Positions 27,476 through 39,489 are shown, counted from the stretch's first letter. The stretch is DNA of 64,000 bases from Luteimonas aquatica (GCF_022662575.1 NZ_JALBFU010000001.1:995810-1059809), one strand, 5' to 3'. Notes: generated by a model not told the origin, from the letters alone. Made by a program: numbers and translations.

Positions 27476-28920
27476 ACCAGCAGTTTCCGCAGTGCCGGCA
27501 AGTCCAGGCCGAACGACAGCGCCGGGTGGCACAACTTGGCGAGCGATGGCGGCCGCAAATCCACACCATAGGCATCATGGTGATCGTCAGTCTCGCCTTG
27601 CTCGTGGCCGCAATACTCTCGGCGATACTCCTCCCGCACGCCGCCCAGCTTCATCGTGGTGATGGCAGTATCCCGGAAACTATGCATACCCACCTTGCCA
27701 TGACCGCGCGCCTTGATCTTCAGCCGTTGCAGGTAGCGGCTAAACGCGCTCTGTGCGGAGTTGCCCGGCCCATTCTCGGCCAGGAATTCCAGTTCCGGGA
27801 ACAGTTTTGTTTCTCCCGCCTCGCATAGCCGCTCTACACGCTCCCACAAGCCCAGCGCGATCAAATCAGGATGGACCGGTGTAATGCGCTCGCTGGCATC
27901 CGTCTTCAGGCTCTTGTGGTCGCCCAAAAAATTGAAATCGAACACCGGCACCGCCACGTTACCGAGATAGTTGTAGCAGTCCTCAATTTCCAGGTGCGCC
28001 AGCTCGTTGGCGCGTGCGCCGGTATACAAAGCCAAGAGCGGCAACCATCGGGCCGCCTCGGTGCGCAGGCGGGCGTAGGCCTCCGGGTTGAAAATCTTCC
28101 CGACCTGCGCTGCGCTGAACGCCTGCCAGCCATGGGACTTGGCGCGACGCCTGCGCTCCTTCTTGGGCACCTGCGCATGGCCGCGTGCCGGATTGTCGTC
28201 TTTCGGGAAATAGTTCGATGCCATCGCCCAATCGAAGAACAACGCCAGCACCAAGAACTGGTTTTCGATGTAGCGCGGGGCGGGTTGCTTTCCGCGCTTG
28301 GTGGTGCTGGCCTTACAGGCGATGAAATATTCGGCGAAATCAGTGCGCGTGGCGTCGCTCACAAGGAACGGGCCGCCGCTGCGAGCGCGCTTCCAAGCAG
28401 CGAACGCCTCGACCTTGCTCCGCTTGGACTTGCTGCCCTTGCGCTTGCCGGGGCTGTCCATGGGCAGGGTCAGCGCCCACATGCGGATGGCTTCGTCCAT
28501 GTCCAGTGGTTTGCAGGCCGGCGGCCGTGCGGCCATCTCCGCGCGTATGGCGGACGGGACCCGTCCGATAGCTTCGATGGCCTCTAAAGCACGGGCATGA
28601 TCCTCGGGGCCGTCGGCTTCCAACTCGCCGGTAGCCAGGTTCACCTTGTATTTGATTGCGCCCTGCTGGCGGATGCCCTCCAGCAGCTCGTCCGCCAGCT
28701 TCTTGTCCGCCATCCCGTGCCGCCCCCGCAGCGCCTCGAAAGCCGCAGCATAGCCGGCGGCCCAACTGGTCGCGATGGCGAGCGCCTGGCGCGGACAGCG
28801 CGCCCTCGTGGCGCGCTTGACGATGGCGCGTCCGACCTGGGGCCGCAGGTCCAGGGGCACGCGCAGGCGGAAGTAAAACAAACCTGAGGGTTCGCGAACG
28901 AGGTAGTGCGCAACTCGCAT
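27472..28920 (-). CDS. int: tyrosine site-specific integrase of the island
   Basis: 482 aa from the ATG at 28920 (MRVAHYLVREPSGLFYFRLRVP). A TTG further up would lie inside the arm-type repeats. The N-terminus resembles the DUF6538 arm-binding region. Catalytic residues: Arg303 (LYTGARANELAHL), Lys339 region, His413 and Arg416 (MHSFRDT), His439 (CGHEQ) and Tyr451 (HDAYG), so it looks active. It lies 80 bp from the att site in tRNA-Asp, the classic position for an integrase using a tRNA 3' end. Confidence 0.9.
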   Translation of the reverse strand: MRVAHYLVREPSGLFYFRLRVPLDLRPQVGRAIVKRATRARCPRQALAIATSWAAGYAAAFEALRGRHGMADKKLADELLEGIRQQGAIKYKVNLATGELEADGPEDHARALEAIEAIGRVPSAIRAEMAARPPACKPLDMDEAIRMWALTLPMDSPGKRKGSKSKRSKVEAFAAWKRARSGGPFLVSDATRTDFAEYFIACKASTTKRGKQPAPRYIENQFLVLALFFDWAMASNYFPKDDNPARGHAQVPKKERRRRAKSHGWQAFSAAQVGKIFNPEAYARLRTEAARWLPLLALYTGARANELAHLEIEDCYNYLGNVAVPVFDFNFLGDHKSLKTDASERITPVHPDLIALGLWERVERLCEAGETKLFPELEFLAENGPGNSAQSAFSRYLQRLKIKARGHGKVGMHSFRDTAITTMKLGGVREEYRREYCGHEQGETDDHHDAYGVDLRPPSLAKLCHPALSFGLDLPALRKLLV

Positions 28921-28923
28921 GGA

Positions 28924-28945
28924 AGTGTCCAAGCGAGTGTCCAAG
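28924..28945. promoter_or_regulatory. integrase arm-type sites, right end
   Basis: Two exact copies of AGTGTCCAAG (28924-28933 and 28936-28945), 12 bp apart, directly upstream of the integrase start. Shared with sites at 21826 and 21891. Binding here would also place the integrase over its own promoter. Confidence 0.65.
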
Positions 28946-29000
28946 CGCTGAAAAAACGAAACGCCCGCAAACCATTGATTTGCAGGCGCTTCTTGACTAG

Positions 29001-29077
29001 TGGCGGAGTGGACGGGACTCGAACCCGCGACCTCCGGCGTGACAGGCCAGCATTCTAACCGACTGAACTACCACTCC
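29001..29077 (-). tRNA. tRNA-Asp (anticodon GTC), island integration site
   Basis: 77 nt: acceptor GGAGTGG / CCACTCC, D arm TAGTTCAGTCGGTTAGAATG, anticodon loop CTGTCAC (GTC), T arm CGCGGGTTCGAGTCCCG, discriminator G, CCA encoded. The gene is intact; its last 18 nt form the right att copy. Confidence 0.97.
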
Positions 29078-29134
29078 GCGTTTCAGAAATTGTACAACAA
29101 ACCAAACGGGCTCTCGTAGAGGGACCTGCATTAC

Positions 29135-29209
29135 TGGTGGGTGCTGAGGGTTTCGAACCCCCGACCCTCTCCGTGTAAAGGAGACGCTCTACCGCTGAGC
29201 TAAGCACCC
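29135..29209 (-). tRNA. tRNA-Val (anticodon TAC)
   Basis: 75 nt: acceptor GGGTGCT / AGCACCC, anticodon stem-loop TCTCCTTTACACGGAGA (TAC), T arm with GGTTCGAAACC, discriminator A and encoded CCA. It lies between hupB and tRNA-Asp on the same strand. Confidence 0.97.
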
Positions 29210-29271
29210 GATCCGAACAGCCCCTGGGACTGCCGGCCCGCGCCGCCCGAAGGCCGACGCTAGCGGGCCGA

Positions 29272-29544
29272 TTAGTTTACGGCATCCTTGAGCGCCTTGC
29301 CAGCCTTGAAGCCGGGGTTCTTGGCGGCGGCGATCTGGATCGTCTCTCCGGTCTGCGGGTTGCGGCCGGTGCGCGCGGCGCGGCTGCGCACGTCGAAGGT
29401 GCCGAAACCGGTCAGGGCGACGGTGCCGCCGGCCTTGAGCGCGCTGGTGATGCCGTCGAGGACGGCGTCGACCGCCTTGCCCGCGTCGGCCTTGGACAGG
29501 CCTGCATTGTCGGCGACGTGGGCGACGAGATCGTTCTTATTCAT
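29272..29544 (-). CDS. hupB: DNA-binding protein HU-beta
   Basis: 90 aa from the ATG at 29544; the longer open frame enters the promoter region. [32 protein letters not shown] is the HU dimer core, followed by [22 protein letters not shown], the beta-arm with the RNPxTG tip. It bends and compacts DNA. The lon-hupB order is conserved; a strong terminator between them implies hupB has its own promoter (29545-29718). Confidence 0.96.
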   Translation of the reverse strand: MNKNDLVAHVADNAGLSKADAGKAVDAVLDGITSALKAGGTVALTGFGTFDVRSRAARTGRNPQTGETIQIAAAKNPGFKAGKALKDAVN

Positions 29545-29718
29545 TGAGGATGAACTCCATTGACGGAAAGTAGGCAGGACGATCGTCCTGCGGGCAGTAG
29601 TGACCGGATTCCCCTGTGCGACTGGCGCGGGCTGTTCCTGTCGGCGATGCGAGTGACGTGCGACGGATCGCACGTTTCGCGATGGCGCCGTTATACCAGC
29701 GGCCCCACGGGCAATCAA

Positions 29719-29756
29719 CAAAAAAACGCCTGAAATCCAAGGATTTCAGGCGTTTT
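29719..29756 (-). terminator. Rho-independent terminator after lon
   Basis: A perfect 14-bp stem (AACGCCTGAAATCC / GGATTTCAGGCGTT, 29725-29754) with a 2-base centre, followed on the minus strand by TTTTT. It separates lon from hupB. Confidence 0.9.
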
Positions 29757-29773
29757 GCATCGAGGGTGAAATG

Positions 29774-32239
<2,466 letters not shown>

Positions 32240-32290
32240 GGGGGCTCCGGATGGGACAACGGGCGGCCGGGGCCGGCCGCCATGGCCGTG

Positions 32291-32319
32291 TTATGGGGCC
32301 CGGGCCGGGGCGATGCAAG
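32291..32319 (-). promoter_or_regulatory. heat-shock (sigma-32) promoter of lon
   Basis: On the minus strand CTTGCAT (32319-32313), 14 bp, then CCCCATAA (32298-32291). The sigma-32 consensus is CTTGAAA, 13-15 bp, CCCCATNT, so most positions match. It lies about 54 bp before the lon ATG. The rest of the 412-bp clpX-lon gap (32240-32651) contains hairpin-forming GC-rich DNA such as GCATCGACCGCC/GGCGGTCGATGC (32566-32592) and no gene. Confidence 0.65.
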
Positions 32320-32651
32320 CGTGAAAATCCCCCTTCCGCGCCCGGATGCCCGGCGCGTCCCCGGATCAATGAGTTACATGCGATTCCACCGTTCGGCCGA
32401 TTGATGGCGCAGTGGCCGTCCCGGGACGGGGGCAGCCGACCGCGGACGATCCGCAGCCCCCGGCTTGGCGTCACGCCGTGTCGAGCGAGGCTGAACGCCG
32501 GCTGGAAGTCCGGCGGCGCTCGCGCGGCCCGCTCCAGGGATCGGCAAGGCGGACGCCCGCAAACGCATCGACCGCCGGATGGCGGTCGATGCGGTCGTTC
32601 CTGGCCTGGTCCGCGCGGCGGCGGCGCCGCGCAATGCATGCGGGCGCTTAC

Positions 32652-33941
32652 TTACTCGGCCGAAGCCACCTTCGGCTGGACCGGCGCGTTCTCGTAGATC
32701 AGGTACGGGTCGGACTTGTGCTCGATCACCGACTCGTCGACGACCACCTTGCTGACGTTCTCCAGCGACGGCAGGTCGTACATCGTGTCCAGCAGCACCG
32801 ATTCGACGATGGTGCGCAGGCCGCGCGCGCCGGTCTTGCGCTTGAGCGCCTTGCGCGCGATCGCGGCCAGCGCGTCGGGGCGGAACTCCAGCTCCACGCC
32901 TTCCATCTCGAACAGCTTGCGGAACTGCTTGGTGATGGCGTTCTTCGGCTCGGCGAGGATCTTCATCAGCGCGGCCTCGTCCAGCTCCTCGAGCGTGGCG
33001 ACCACCGGCAGGCGGCCGACGAACTCGGGGATCAGGCCGAACTTGATCAGGTCCTCCGGCTCGACGTCGGCCAGCACCTTGCCCACGTCGGTCTTGCGTT
33101 CCACGCTCTTGAGCTTGGCGCCAAAGCCAATGCCGCCGGCCTCGGTGCTGCGCTGCTGGATGATCTTGTCCAGCCCGGCGAACGCGCCGCCGACGATGAA
33201 CAGGATGTTGCGCGTGTCCACCTGCAGGAATTCCTGCTGCGGATGCTTGCGCCCGCCCTGCGGCGGCACGCTGGCGATGGTGCCCTCGATCAACTTCAGC
33301 AGCGCCTGCTGCACGCCTTCGCCGGACACGTCGCGGGTGATCGACGGGTTCTCGCTCTTGCGCGAGATCTTGTCGATCTCGTCGATGTAGACGATGCCCG
33401 CCTGCGCCTTCTCGACGTCGTAGTCGCACTTCTGCAGCAGCTTCTGGATGATGTTCTCGACGTCCTCGCCCACGTAGCCGGCTTCGGTCAGCGTGGTGGC
33501 GTCGGCCATCGTGAAGGGCACGTTGAGCAGGCGCGCCAGGGTCTCGGCGAGCAGGGTCTTGCCCGAGCCGGTCGGGCCGACCAGCAGGATGTTCGACTTG
33601 GCCAGCTCGACGTCGTCGTTCTTCTGCCGGCTCTCGATGCGCTTGTAGTGGTTGTACACCGCCACCGCGAGCGTGCGCTTGGCGCGCTGCTGGCCGATCA
33701 CGTACTGGTCCAGGACCTCGAGGATCTCCTTCGGCTTGGGCAGGCTGCTGCGCGCCGACTGGGCCTTTTCCTCGAGCTCCTCGCGAATGATGTCGTTGCA
33801 CAGCTCGACGCATTCGTCGCAGATGAACACGCTCGGGCCCGCGATCAGCTTGCGGACCTCGTGCTGGCTTTTCCCGCAGAACGAGCAGTACAGAATCTTG
33901 TTGCTGTCGCCGCCGGAACGGCCGGGTCTGTCTTCGCTCAT
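32652..33941 (-). CDS. clpX: ATP-dependent Clp protease ATP-binding subunit ClpX
   Basis: 429 aa. N-terminal C4 zinc-binding domain [18 protein letters not shown]...ICDEC (about 19-46). AAA+ core: Walker [12 protein letters not shown], Walker [10 protein letters not shown], pore GYVGED, IGF-type loop LIGFGAKLK region (GIGFGAKLK), sensor [10 protein letters not shown]. It unfolds substrates for ClpP. It follows clpP by 143 bp. Confidence 0.97.
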   Translation of the reverse strand: MSEDRPGRSGGDSNKILYCSFCGKSQHEVRKLIAGPSVFICDECVELCNDIIREELEEKAQSARSSLPKPKEILEVLDQYVIGQQRAKRTLAVAVYNHYKRIESRQKNDDVELAKSNILLVGPTGSGKTLLAETLARLLNVPFTMADATTLTEAGYVGEDVENIIQKLLQKCDYDVEKAQAGIVYIDEIDKISRKSENPSITRDVSGEGVQQALLKLIEGTIASVPPQGGRKHPQQEFLQVDTRNILFIVGGAFAGLDKIIQQRSTEAGGIGFGAKLKSVERKTDVGKVLADVEPEDLIKFGLIPEFVGRLPVVATLEELDEAALMKILAEPKNAITKQFRKLFEMEGVELEFRPDALAAIARKALKRKTGARGLRTIVESVLLDTMYDLPSLENVSKVVVDESVIEHKSDPYLIYENAPVQPKVASAE

Positions 33942-34084
33942 GCTTTACGCCAATCTGTCATACGGGTTACGGCCCGAGAATACCACGCTGCGACGCGCGG
34001 ATGCGGGGCCGGGAATGTACGGAAAGGCCGCGGCAAGCGACTGATTCGCATCGGTTTTCGCCGATTCGCGGCCGCGGCCCGCCG

Positions 34085-34705
34085 TCATGCGGGCTGGATG
34101 CTCTCTTCCGGGCGACGTTCCAGGACCTCGTCGATCAGGCCGTATTCCTTGGCGGCCTCGGCGCTGAGGAAGCGGTCGCGCTCCATGTCGCGCTCGATCT
34201 GCTCGATCGGCTGGCCGGTGTGGCGGGCGTACAGCCCGTTCAGGCGGCCGCGCAGGTAGAGGATCTCGCGCGCCTGGATCTCGATGTCGGTCGCCTGGCC
34301 CTGGGCGCCGCCCGAGGGCTGGTGGATCATCACCCGCGAGTTGGGCAGCGCGTAGCGCTTGCCCTTGGCGCCGGCCATCAGCAGCATCGAGCCCGCGCTG
34401 GCGGCCTGGCCGACGCAGATGGTGCTCACGTCGGGCTTGATGAACTGCATGGTGTCGTAGATCGCCAGGCCGGCGGTGACCACGCCGCCGGGCGAGTTGA
34501 TGTACAGGCTGATGTCCTTTTCCGGGTTCTCGGCTTCCAGGAACAGCATCTGCGCCACGATCACGTTGGCGACGTGGTCGTCGATGCCGCCGACCAGGAA
34601 GATCACCCGCTCCTTGAGCAGGCGCGAGTAGATGTCGTAGGCGCGCTCGCCGCGGCTGGTCTGCTCGACCACCATCGGCACGAGGTTCAGGGCTTTGGTT
34701 TCCAT
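34085..34705 (-). CDS. clpP: ATP-dependent Clp protease proteolytic subunit
   Basis: 206 aa. Catalytic Ser in [21 protein letters not shown], His in [15 protein letters not shown], Asp in [21 protein letters not shown]. The short N-terminal propeptide ([15 protein letters not shown]) is typical. It forms the tetradecameric barrel with ClpX/ClpA. Second gene of tig-clpP-clpX-lon. Confidence 0.97.
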   Translation of the reverse strand: METKALNLVPMVVEQTSRGERAYDIYSRLLKERVIFLVGGIDDHVANVIVAQMLFLEAENPEKDISLYINSPGGVVTAGLAIYDTMQFIKPDVSTICVGQAASAGSMLLMAGAKGKRYALPNSRVMIHQPSGGAQGQATDIEIQAREILYLRGRLNGLYARHTGQPIEQIERDMERDRFLSAEAAKEYGLIDEVLERRPEESIQPA

Positions 34706-34732
34706 GGGGGAAAACTACTCCGCTTCTTATTG

Positions 34733-34755
34733 AAAAGCCCGCGCCGGAGGCGCGG
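34733..34755 (-). terminator. terminator-like hairpin between tig and clpP
   Basis: Stem CCGCGCC / GGCGCGG with a 3-nt loop, then on the minus strand GCTTTTCA. The short T-run suggests partial readthrough from tig into clpP. Confidence 0.5.
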
Positions 34756-34803
34756 ACTCTCGCGAGGGATTCGCGTGCCCTGTGCGCTGGCGAGCGGCTC
34801 GCC

Positions 34804-36105
34804 TCACGCCTGCAGGGCTTCCTGGAACGTCAGGGGCTGCTCGGTGTGCTGGGCGCGCTCGGCGATCCAGTCGATCACCTGCTCTTCCATCACCCGGTTC
34901 TGCAGTCCGTTCATCAACTGGGGATCGTTGCGGTACAACTCAATGACCTGGTCCGGCTCCTCGTAGGTGGAGGCGATCAGGCGCATCGTCTCGTTCAGAC
35001 GCTTGGGGTCCAGGCGCAGCTGGTTGCGGCGGGCGATCTCGCCGACCAGCAGGCCGACCAGGACGCGCTTGCGGGCGGCGTCCAGGTACGGCGCGTGGGC
35101 GTTCTCGGGCAGCTCGACCTGCTGGCCGCGGCGGCGGGCCTGCTCGACATCCTGCTGCAGCATGCCGCGCGCCTCGTTCTCCACCAGCGTCGGCGGCATT
35201 TCCAGCTGGGCGTAGGCGGCCACCAGCTGCTCGCCGACCTCGCGGCGCAGGCGATTCATCAGTGCGCCCTTGAGCTCGCGCTCCAGGTTGCTGCGGATAT
35301 CGCTGCGGAACTGCTCGATCTCGCCGCTCTTCACGCCGAAGCTCTTGATGAATTCCGCGTCGACCTCGGGCAGCACGGCCTCGGACACCTGCTCGGCCTT
35401 CAGGTAGACCTGAGCGGTCTTGCCGGCCAGCTGCGGCACGCGCCAGTCGGCCGGGAAGCTGACGTCCACGGTCTTCTCCTCGCCCGCCTTCAGGCCGGCC
35501 AGGGCGTTCTCGACCTCCGGATACATGCCGCCGGAGCCGATCACGGTGACGCCGTTCTCCACGCCCTCGGCCGGCAGGCGCTCCTCGCCCACCTGCGACC
35601 AGGTCTCCACGTCGACCGCGTCGCCCGGCTGCGCGGCGCGGGTGACCGCGCTCCAGCTGCGGCGCTGCAGGCGCAGGTTCTCGATCATGCGGTCGATGTC
35701 GGCCTCGGTGACCTCGGCGGTGTTGCGGATCACCTGCAGCTTGGACACGTCGATCTCGCCGAAATCGGGCACCACCTCGAAGGTGGCCACGTAGGCCAGT
35801 TCCTTCTCGTCGGCCTCGGCGCTCGGCTCGATGCGCGGGCTGCCGGCCAGGCGCAGCTCGTTGCTGCGCACGGCCTCGTCGAAGCCCTCGCGCAGCAGGC
35901 CGTCCAGGACCTCGGCGCGGACCTGCTGGCCGAAGCGCTGCTCGATCACCTTCTGCGGCACCTTGCCCGGGCGGAAGCCCTTGATGCGCGCGGTGCGCGC
36001 CATTTCCCGCAAGCGGCCGCCGACCTGGGAATCCAGGCGCTCCGTGGGCACGCGGAAGGTGATGCGGCGTTCGAGGTTGCCTGTATTTTCGACCGAGACC
36101 TGCAT
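34804..36105 (-). CDS. tig: trigger factor, ribosome-associated chaperone
   Basis: 433 aa from the ATG at 36105; the much longer open frame upstream crosses tRNA-Leu and is not coding. N-terminal ribosome-binding signature [19 protein letters not shown] (near residue 45; the canonical GFRxGKxP), a FKBP-like PPIase domain around [16 protein letters not shown] to FPADW, and a C-terminal helical chaperone region ([20 protein letters not shown]). First gene of the Clp-Lon cluster. Confidence 0.96.
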   Translation of the reverse strand: MQVSVENTGNLERRITFRVPTERLDSQVGGRLREMARTARIKGFRPGKVPQKVIEQRFGQQVRAEVLDGLLREGFDEAVRSNELRLAGSPRIEPSAEADEKELAYVATFEVVPDFGEIDVSKLQVIRNTAEVTEADIDRMIENLRLQRRSWSAVTRAAQPGDAVDVETWSQVGEERLPAEGVENGVTVIGSGGMYPEVENALAGLKAGEEKTVDVSFPADWRVPQLAGKTAQVYLKAEQVSEAVLPEVDAEFIKSFGVKSGEIEQFRSDIRSNLERELKGALMNRLRREVGEQLVAAYAQLEMPPTLVENEARGMLQQDVEQARRRGQQVELPENAHAPYLDAARKRVLVGLLVGEIARRNQLRLDPKRLNETMRLIASTYEEPDQVIELYRNDPQLMNGLQNRVMEEQVIDWIAERAQHTEQPLTFQEALQA

Positions 36106-36422
36106 TTGAACTCCTGGCGGTCGCCGGCCGAGTCGGTGCCTGCGACGGGATGGACACTGGAAATGTACGGCACGCTCCCGCGGACGCCCGCGCACGGGCA
36201 TCGACGGGACGGGCCAATCGAACTGGCTATTTTGGCGGAAGACCGGGCTTGGCGCCACTTGTCCCCGGATGGGCGGGGCCGCAAATCCCGGCCGTCCCCG
36301 CGGCGTGCGGATCGCCACCATGTCCCGGGAACCCCGTGTGAGGGGATGCCGCGTCGGCGCCGGGGCTCCTGGCACCCCGTCCGCCTGCACGGCCAGGCGA
36401 ACCCGGAGGATCAGGCGGATGC

Positions 36423-36507
<85 letters not shown>

Positions 36508-36595
36508 AGGATTGTCCCGGCGATCGGCCGGCGCGCGCATTCTAGGCCGGGCGCGCTACTTTGTCCGAATCCCCGCCCGCCGCCGCCGTCCCGAC

Positions 36596-37309
36596 ATGAG
36601 CCGCCCCGCAACCCCCGGCAACGACTGGTCCGGCCGTTTCCGCATCGGAACGGGCTTTGCGCTCTACCAGGGGCCGGGCGGCGACAACACCCCGCACCGG
36701 CACGCGGCCTTCCAGGTCGCCATCGCGCTGCGGGGACGGCTCGAACTGGACGATGGCACCCGCCGGCATCGCGGCACGGCATTCGTGATCCCGCCGCATC
36801 TTCGCCACCGGCAGCTGCCGGTGGCGCAATTGCGCTGCATCTACGTCGAGCCGCACTGCCGTCTTGCCGACGCGCTGCGCGCCTGCTGCGGCCCCGGCAT
36901 CACCGCAGCGCCGGCGCTGCGCGCGCTCGACGAACGACGCCTGGACCGGTTTGGCGCGCAGGACTCGGGCGCGCTCGATGCGCGCCTGCGGCAGGCGATG
37001 GCGCTGCTGGCGGACCTCGCCCCGGCGCCCTCGCTACCGCAGATCGCGCGATCGGTGGGCCTGTCCCCGCCGCGGCTGCGGGCCCTCGCCCATGCCCAGC
37101 TGGGCATGCCGTTGGCGCGCTGGCGCCTGTGGCAGCGCTTGCGGCGCGCGGCCGCGGCACTGGCCGAAGGCCGGTCGCTGGCGGATGCGGCGCACGCCGC
37201 CGGCTTCGCCGACCAGGCGCATTTCGGCCGTCAGATGCGCGAGATGTTCGGCGTCGCGCCCGGCGCCGTGCTGCCGCTGCTGCGCGCGCAGGGTCTGGCG
37301 GCGACATAG
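36596..37309 (+). CDS. AraC family transcriptional regulator
   Basis: 237 aa from the ATG at 36596. An N-terminal cupin-like sensor (YQGPGGDNTPHRHAAFQVAIALRGRLELDDG...HRGTAFVIPPHLRHR) is followed by two C-terminal HTH motifs: LPQIARSVGLSPPRLRALAHAQLGMPLARWRLWQRL and SLADAAHAAGFADQAHFGRQMREMFGVAPGAVL. The ligand is unknown. Its 3' end overlaps the convergent methyltransferase gene by 79 bp. Confidence 0.88.
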   Translation: MSRPATPGNDWSGRFRIGTGFALYQGPGGDNTPHRHAAFQVAIALRGRLELDDGTRRHRGTAFVIPPHLRHRQLPVAQLRCIYVEPHCRLADALRACCGPGITAAPALRALDERRLDRFGAQDSGALDARLRQAMALLADLAPAPSLPQIARSVGLSPPRLRALAHAQLGMPLARWRLWQRLRRAAAALAEGRSLADAAHAAGFADQAHFGRQMREMFGVAPGAVLPLLRAQGLAAT

Positions 37310-37944
37310 ATCGAGATCGAGCCGGTCGGAGTCGGAACCAGGTCCGCTTCCCGCACGCCGACGAATCCGGCTTCTTCGATCAGCCGCGGCAACAGGCCGT
37401 CGGCGTTGGGTTGCGTGTCCGGCTTGCCGTCGGCCATCTGCACTAGGCGAAAGGCCAGGCGCATCAGGCGCGTGCGCTGCAGTCCGTAGTCGGCGATCAC
37501 CAGGCGCCCGCCGGGACGCAGCAGCGCGTGCATCGAGGCCAGCATGGCGCGCTTCATCGGCACCGGGCATTGGTGCAGCACCAGGCTGGAGACCACCTTG
37601 TCGGCGCTGGCGGCGCCCATCAGGTCGGCCAGCGCATCGCCCATCGCAAGCCGCCACTCCAGGGTCACGCCTGCCCGCAGCGCCTTGTCCCGGGCGATCG
37701 CCAGGGCCGCCGCGTCCGGATCGACGCCGACGATCCGCGCCCGCGGCTGCGCGCGCGCCAGCAGCAAGGCCAGGCTGCCGGTACCGCAGCCCACATCGAC
37801 GATGGTGTCCCCGGCCGCCGCCGCGAGGTGGGCGGCGGTCAGCGCGCGCCAGCGCCGCTCACGGGTGAGCAGCGCGACGATCCCGTCGTAGAAGCGCACA
37901 GGCCCGAGGCGCCCCAGCGCGGGCGTGTAGTGTTCCTGGGGCAT
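37231..37944 (-). CDS. class I SAM-dependent methyltransferase
   Basis: 237 aa. SAM-binding motif TIVDVGCGTGSLALLLARAQP (about 47-67), acidic loop VGVDPDAAALAIARD, and LRPGGRLVIADYG as motif VI. This is the UbiE/arsenite-methyltransferase-like general group; substrate unknown. The last about 25 residues lie inside the overlap with the AraC gene and look like low-complexity extension beyond the usual end near ISIYVAARP. Confidence 0.85.
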   Translation of the reverse strand: MPQEHYTPALGRLGPVRFYDGIVALLTRERRWRALTAAHLAAAAGDTIVDVGCGTGSLALLLARAQPRARIVGVDPDAAALAIARDKALRAGVTLEWRLAMGDALADLMGAASADKVVSSLVLHQCPVPMKRAMLASMHALLRPGGRLVIADYGLQRTRLMRLAFRLVQMADGKPDTQPNADGLLPRLIEEAGFVGVREADLVPTPTGSISIYVAARPCARSSGSTAPGATPNISRI

Positions 37945-38120
37945 GCGAGGGCTCCGATGCGGATGGCGGTCCAGTCTCGTCCGCTATGCCCGGGCCGTCT
38001 TGAAGGAAACGCTTGCCGGCGCGATGCCGGCCGGTCCGCCGCGCGGCCCGTTCGGCCACGCGGCGGATGTTCACGTCGGGCCCCGGCGCAGCGCGCGCGA
38101 TGCCCGGATGTTGCGCCGGC

Positions 38121-38885
38121 TCAGTTGCGCGACTGCAGCTTCGAGAGCAGGCGCAGGAACTCGATGTACAGCCACACCAGGGTGACCATCAGGCCGAACG
38201 CGCCGTACCACTCCATGTACTTCGGCGCGCCACGCTCCACGCCGGTCTCGATGAAGTCGAAGTCCAGCACCAGGTTCAGCGCCGCGATCACCACCACGAA
38301 CAGGCTGAAGCCGATGCCGATCACGCCCGAATCGTGGATGTAGGGGATGTTGATGTTGAACATGCGCAGCACGATCGTCGCCAGGTAGATCAGCGCGATG
38401 CCGCCGGTGGCCGCGACCACGCCGAGCTTGAAGTTCTCGGTGGCCTTGATCAGGCCGGAGCGGTAGGCGAACAGCAGGGCGAACAGCGTGCCGAAGGTGA
38501 GCATCACCGCCTGCATCACGATGCCCTGGTAGAGGTGGTTGTAGACCGCCGAGATCGCGCCCAGGAACAGGCCCTCGGTCAGCGCGTACAGCGGCGCGGT
38601 CACCGGCGACCATTCCTTCTTGAACACCGTCACCAGCGCCAGCACGAAGCCGCCGATGGCGCCGCCCCAGACGTAGGCCATGCCGTTGCTGACGCCGCCG
38701 GCCTCGCCGAACTCGATCTGGTTCCAGGCGAAGGCGCCGGTGATCAGGCTCAGCAACAGCAGCAGCCCGGTCTTGTTGACCGTGCCGCCGAGGGTCATCG
38801 CCGCGCCGTCGCGCGACACCACGCTGCCGCTGGCCAGGTCGAGGAAGGTGGATTCTTTGAGTGCCGGGTTGCCGCTGCGCATCAT
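38121..38885 (-). CDS. Bax inhibitor-1 / YccA family membrane protein
   Basis: 254 aa from the ATG at 38885 (MMRSGNPALKESTFLD). Seven hydrophobic segments are visible from LLLLLSLITGAFAWNQ to MVTLVWLYIEFLRLL, with the C-terminal LVLDFDFIETG motif that carries acidic pore residues in BI-1 proteins. In E. coli the relative YccA is an FtsH substrate and modulator; other members are pH-sensitive Ca2+ leak channels. Inner-membrane location expected. Confidence 0.9.
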   Translation of the reverse strand: MMRSGNPALKESTFLDLASGSVVSRDGAAMTLGGTVNKTGLLLLLSLITGAFAWNQIEFGEAGGVSNGMAYVWGGAIGGFVLALVTVFKKEWSPVTAPLYALTEGLFLGAISAVYNHLYQGIVMQAVMLTFGTLFALLFAYRSGLIKATENFKLGVVAATGGIALIYLATIVLRMFNINIPYIHDSGVIGIGFSLFVVVIAALNLVLDFDFIETGVERGAPKYMEWYGAFGLMVTLVWLYIEFLRLLSKLQSRN

Positions 38886-39056
38886 GGCTGTCGCCCCCTG
38901 AGTGGCGGTACGGATGAAGAGAACATGAGGATACCGGCATTCGGGCGCCCGCGCGCGTTGACAGGGCCAGGAGCGGACCGGAGAATAGCCGCCCTTCGCT
39001 GCGTCCCGGTCCTGGGGCCGGGCGCTCGGGGATCCGCAACCTTCCGCTCGATCCGG

Positions 39057-39133
39057 CGGGGTATAGCGCAGTCTGGTAGCGCGCCTGCTTTGGGAGCAGG
39101 ATGTCGGGGGTTCGAATCCCTCTACCCCGACCA
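39057..39133 (+). tRNA. tRNA-Pro (anticodon TGG)
   Basis: 77 nt: acceptor CGGGGTA / TACCCCG, anticodon stem-loop CCTGCTTTGGGAGCAGG (TGG), T arm GGGGGTTCGAATCCCTC, discriminator A, CCA encoded. First of four tRNAs on this strand. Confidence 0.97.
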
Positions 39134-39195
39134 TCCCGGCCAAGGCGAGAACGTTCGGCTGCCGCCGGTGCGCGCGACCGCTATCATGGACGCAC

Positions 39196-39272
39196 GCGCC
39201 CGTAGCTCAACCGGATAGAGCACCGGCCTTCTAAGCCGGTGGTTGTGGGTTCGAGTCCCGCCGGGCGCGCCA
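39196..39272 (+). tRNA. tRNA-Arg (anticodon TCT)
   Basis: 77 nt: acceptor GCGCCCG / CGGGCGC, anticodon stem-loop CCGGCCTTCTAAGCCGG (TCT), T arm GTGGGTTCGAGTCCCGC, discriminator G, CCA encoded. It reads AGA codons, rare in such a GC-rich genome. Confidence 0.97.
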
Positions 39273-39311
39273 GGCGCGGATGTTGCAGGTTCCAGTAGTG
39301 GATGTTCCAGT

Positions 39312-39389
<78 letters not shown>

Positions 39390-39413
39390 ATTTGTTGTAG
39401 AATTCCAGTTTCA

Positions 39414-39489
39414 GGGCCGTTAGCTCAGTTGGTAGAGCAGTTGACTCTTAATCAATAGGTCCAAGGTTCGAATCCTTGACGGCCCACCA
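39414..39489 (+). tRNA. tRNA-Lys (anticodon CTT)
   Basis: 76 nt: acceptor GGGCCGT / ACGGCCC, anticodon stem-loop GTTGACTCTTAATCAAT (CTT), T arm CAAGGTTCGAATCCTTG, discriminator A, CCA encoded. Last tRNA of the cluster. Confidence 0.96.

Larger units (their letters stand above)
21799..29018. mobile_element. integrative genomic island at tRNA-Asp
   Basis: About 7.2 kb bounded by a perfect 18-bp direct repeat, TGGCGGAGTGGACGGGAC, at 21799-21816 and 29001-29018. The right copy is the 3' end of the intact tRNA-Asp, from CCA into the T arm. A tyrosine integrase lies next to it reading away from the tRNA. The island splits the conserved hupB-tRNA-ppiD order, and several cargo genes (22.7-25.3 kb) are visibly poorer in GC than the flanks. 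No transfer or replication genes are recognised, so it is probably mobilised only by its integrase. Confidence 0.93.
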
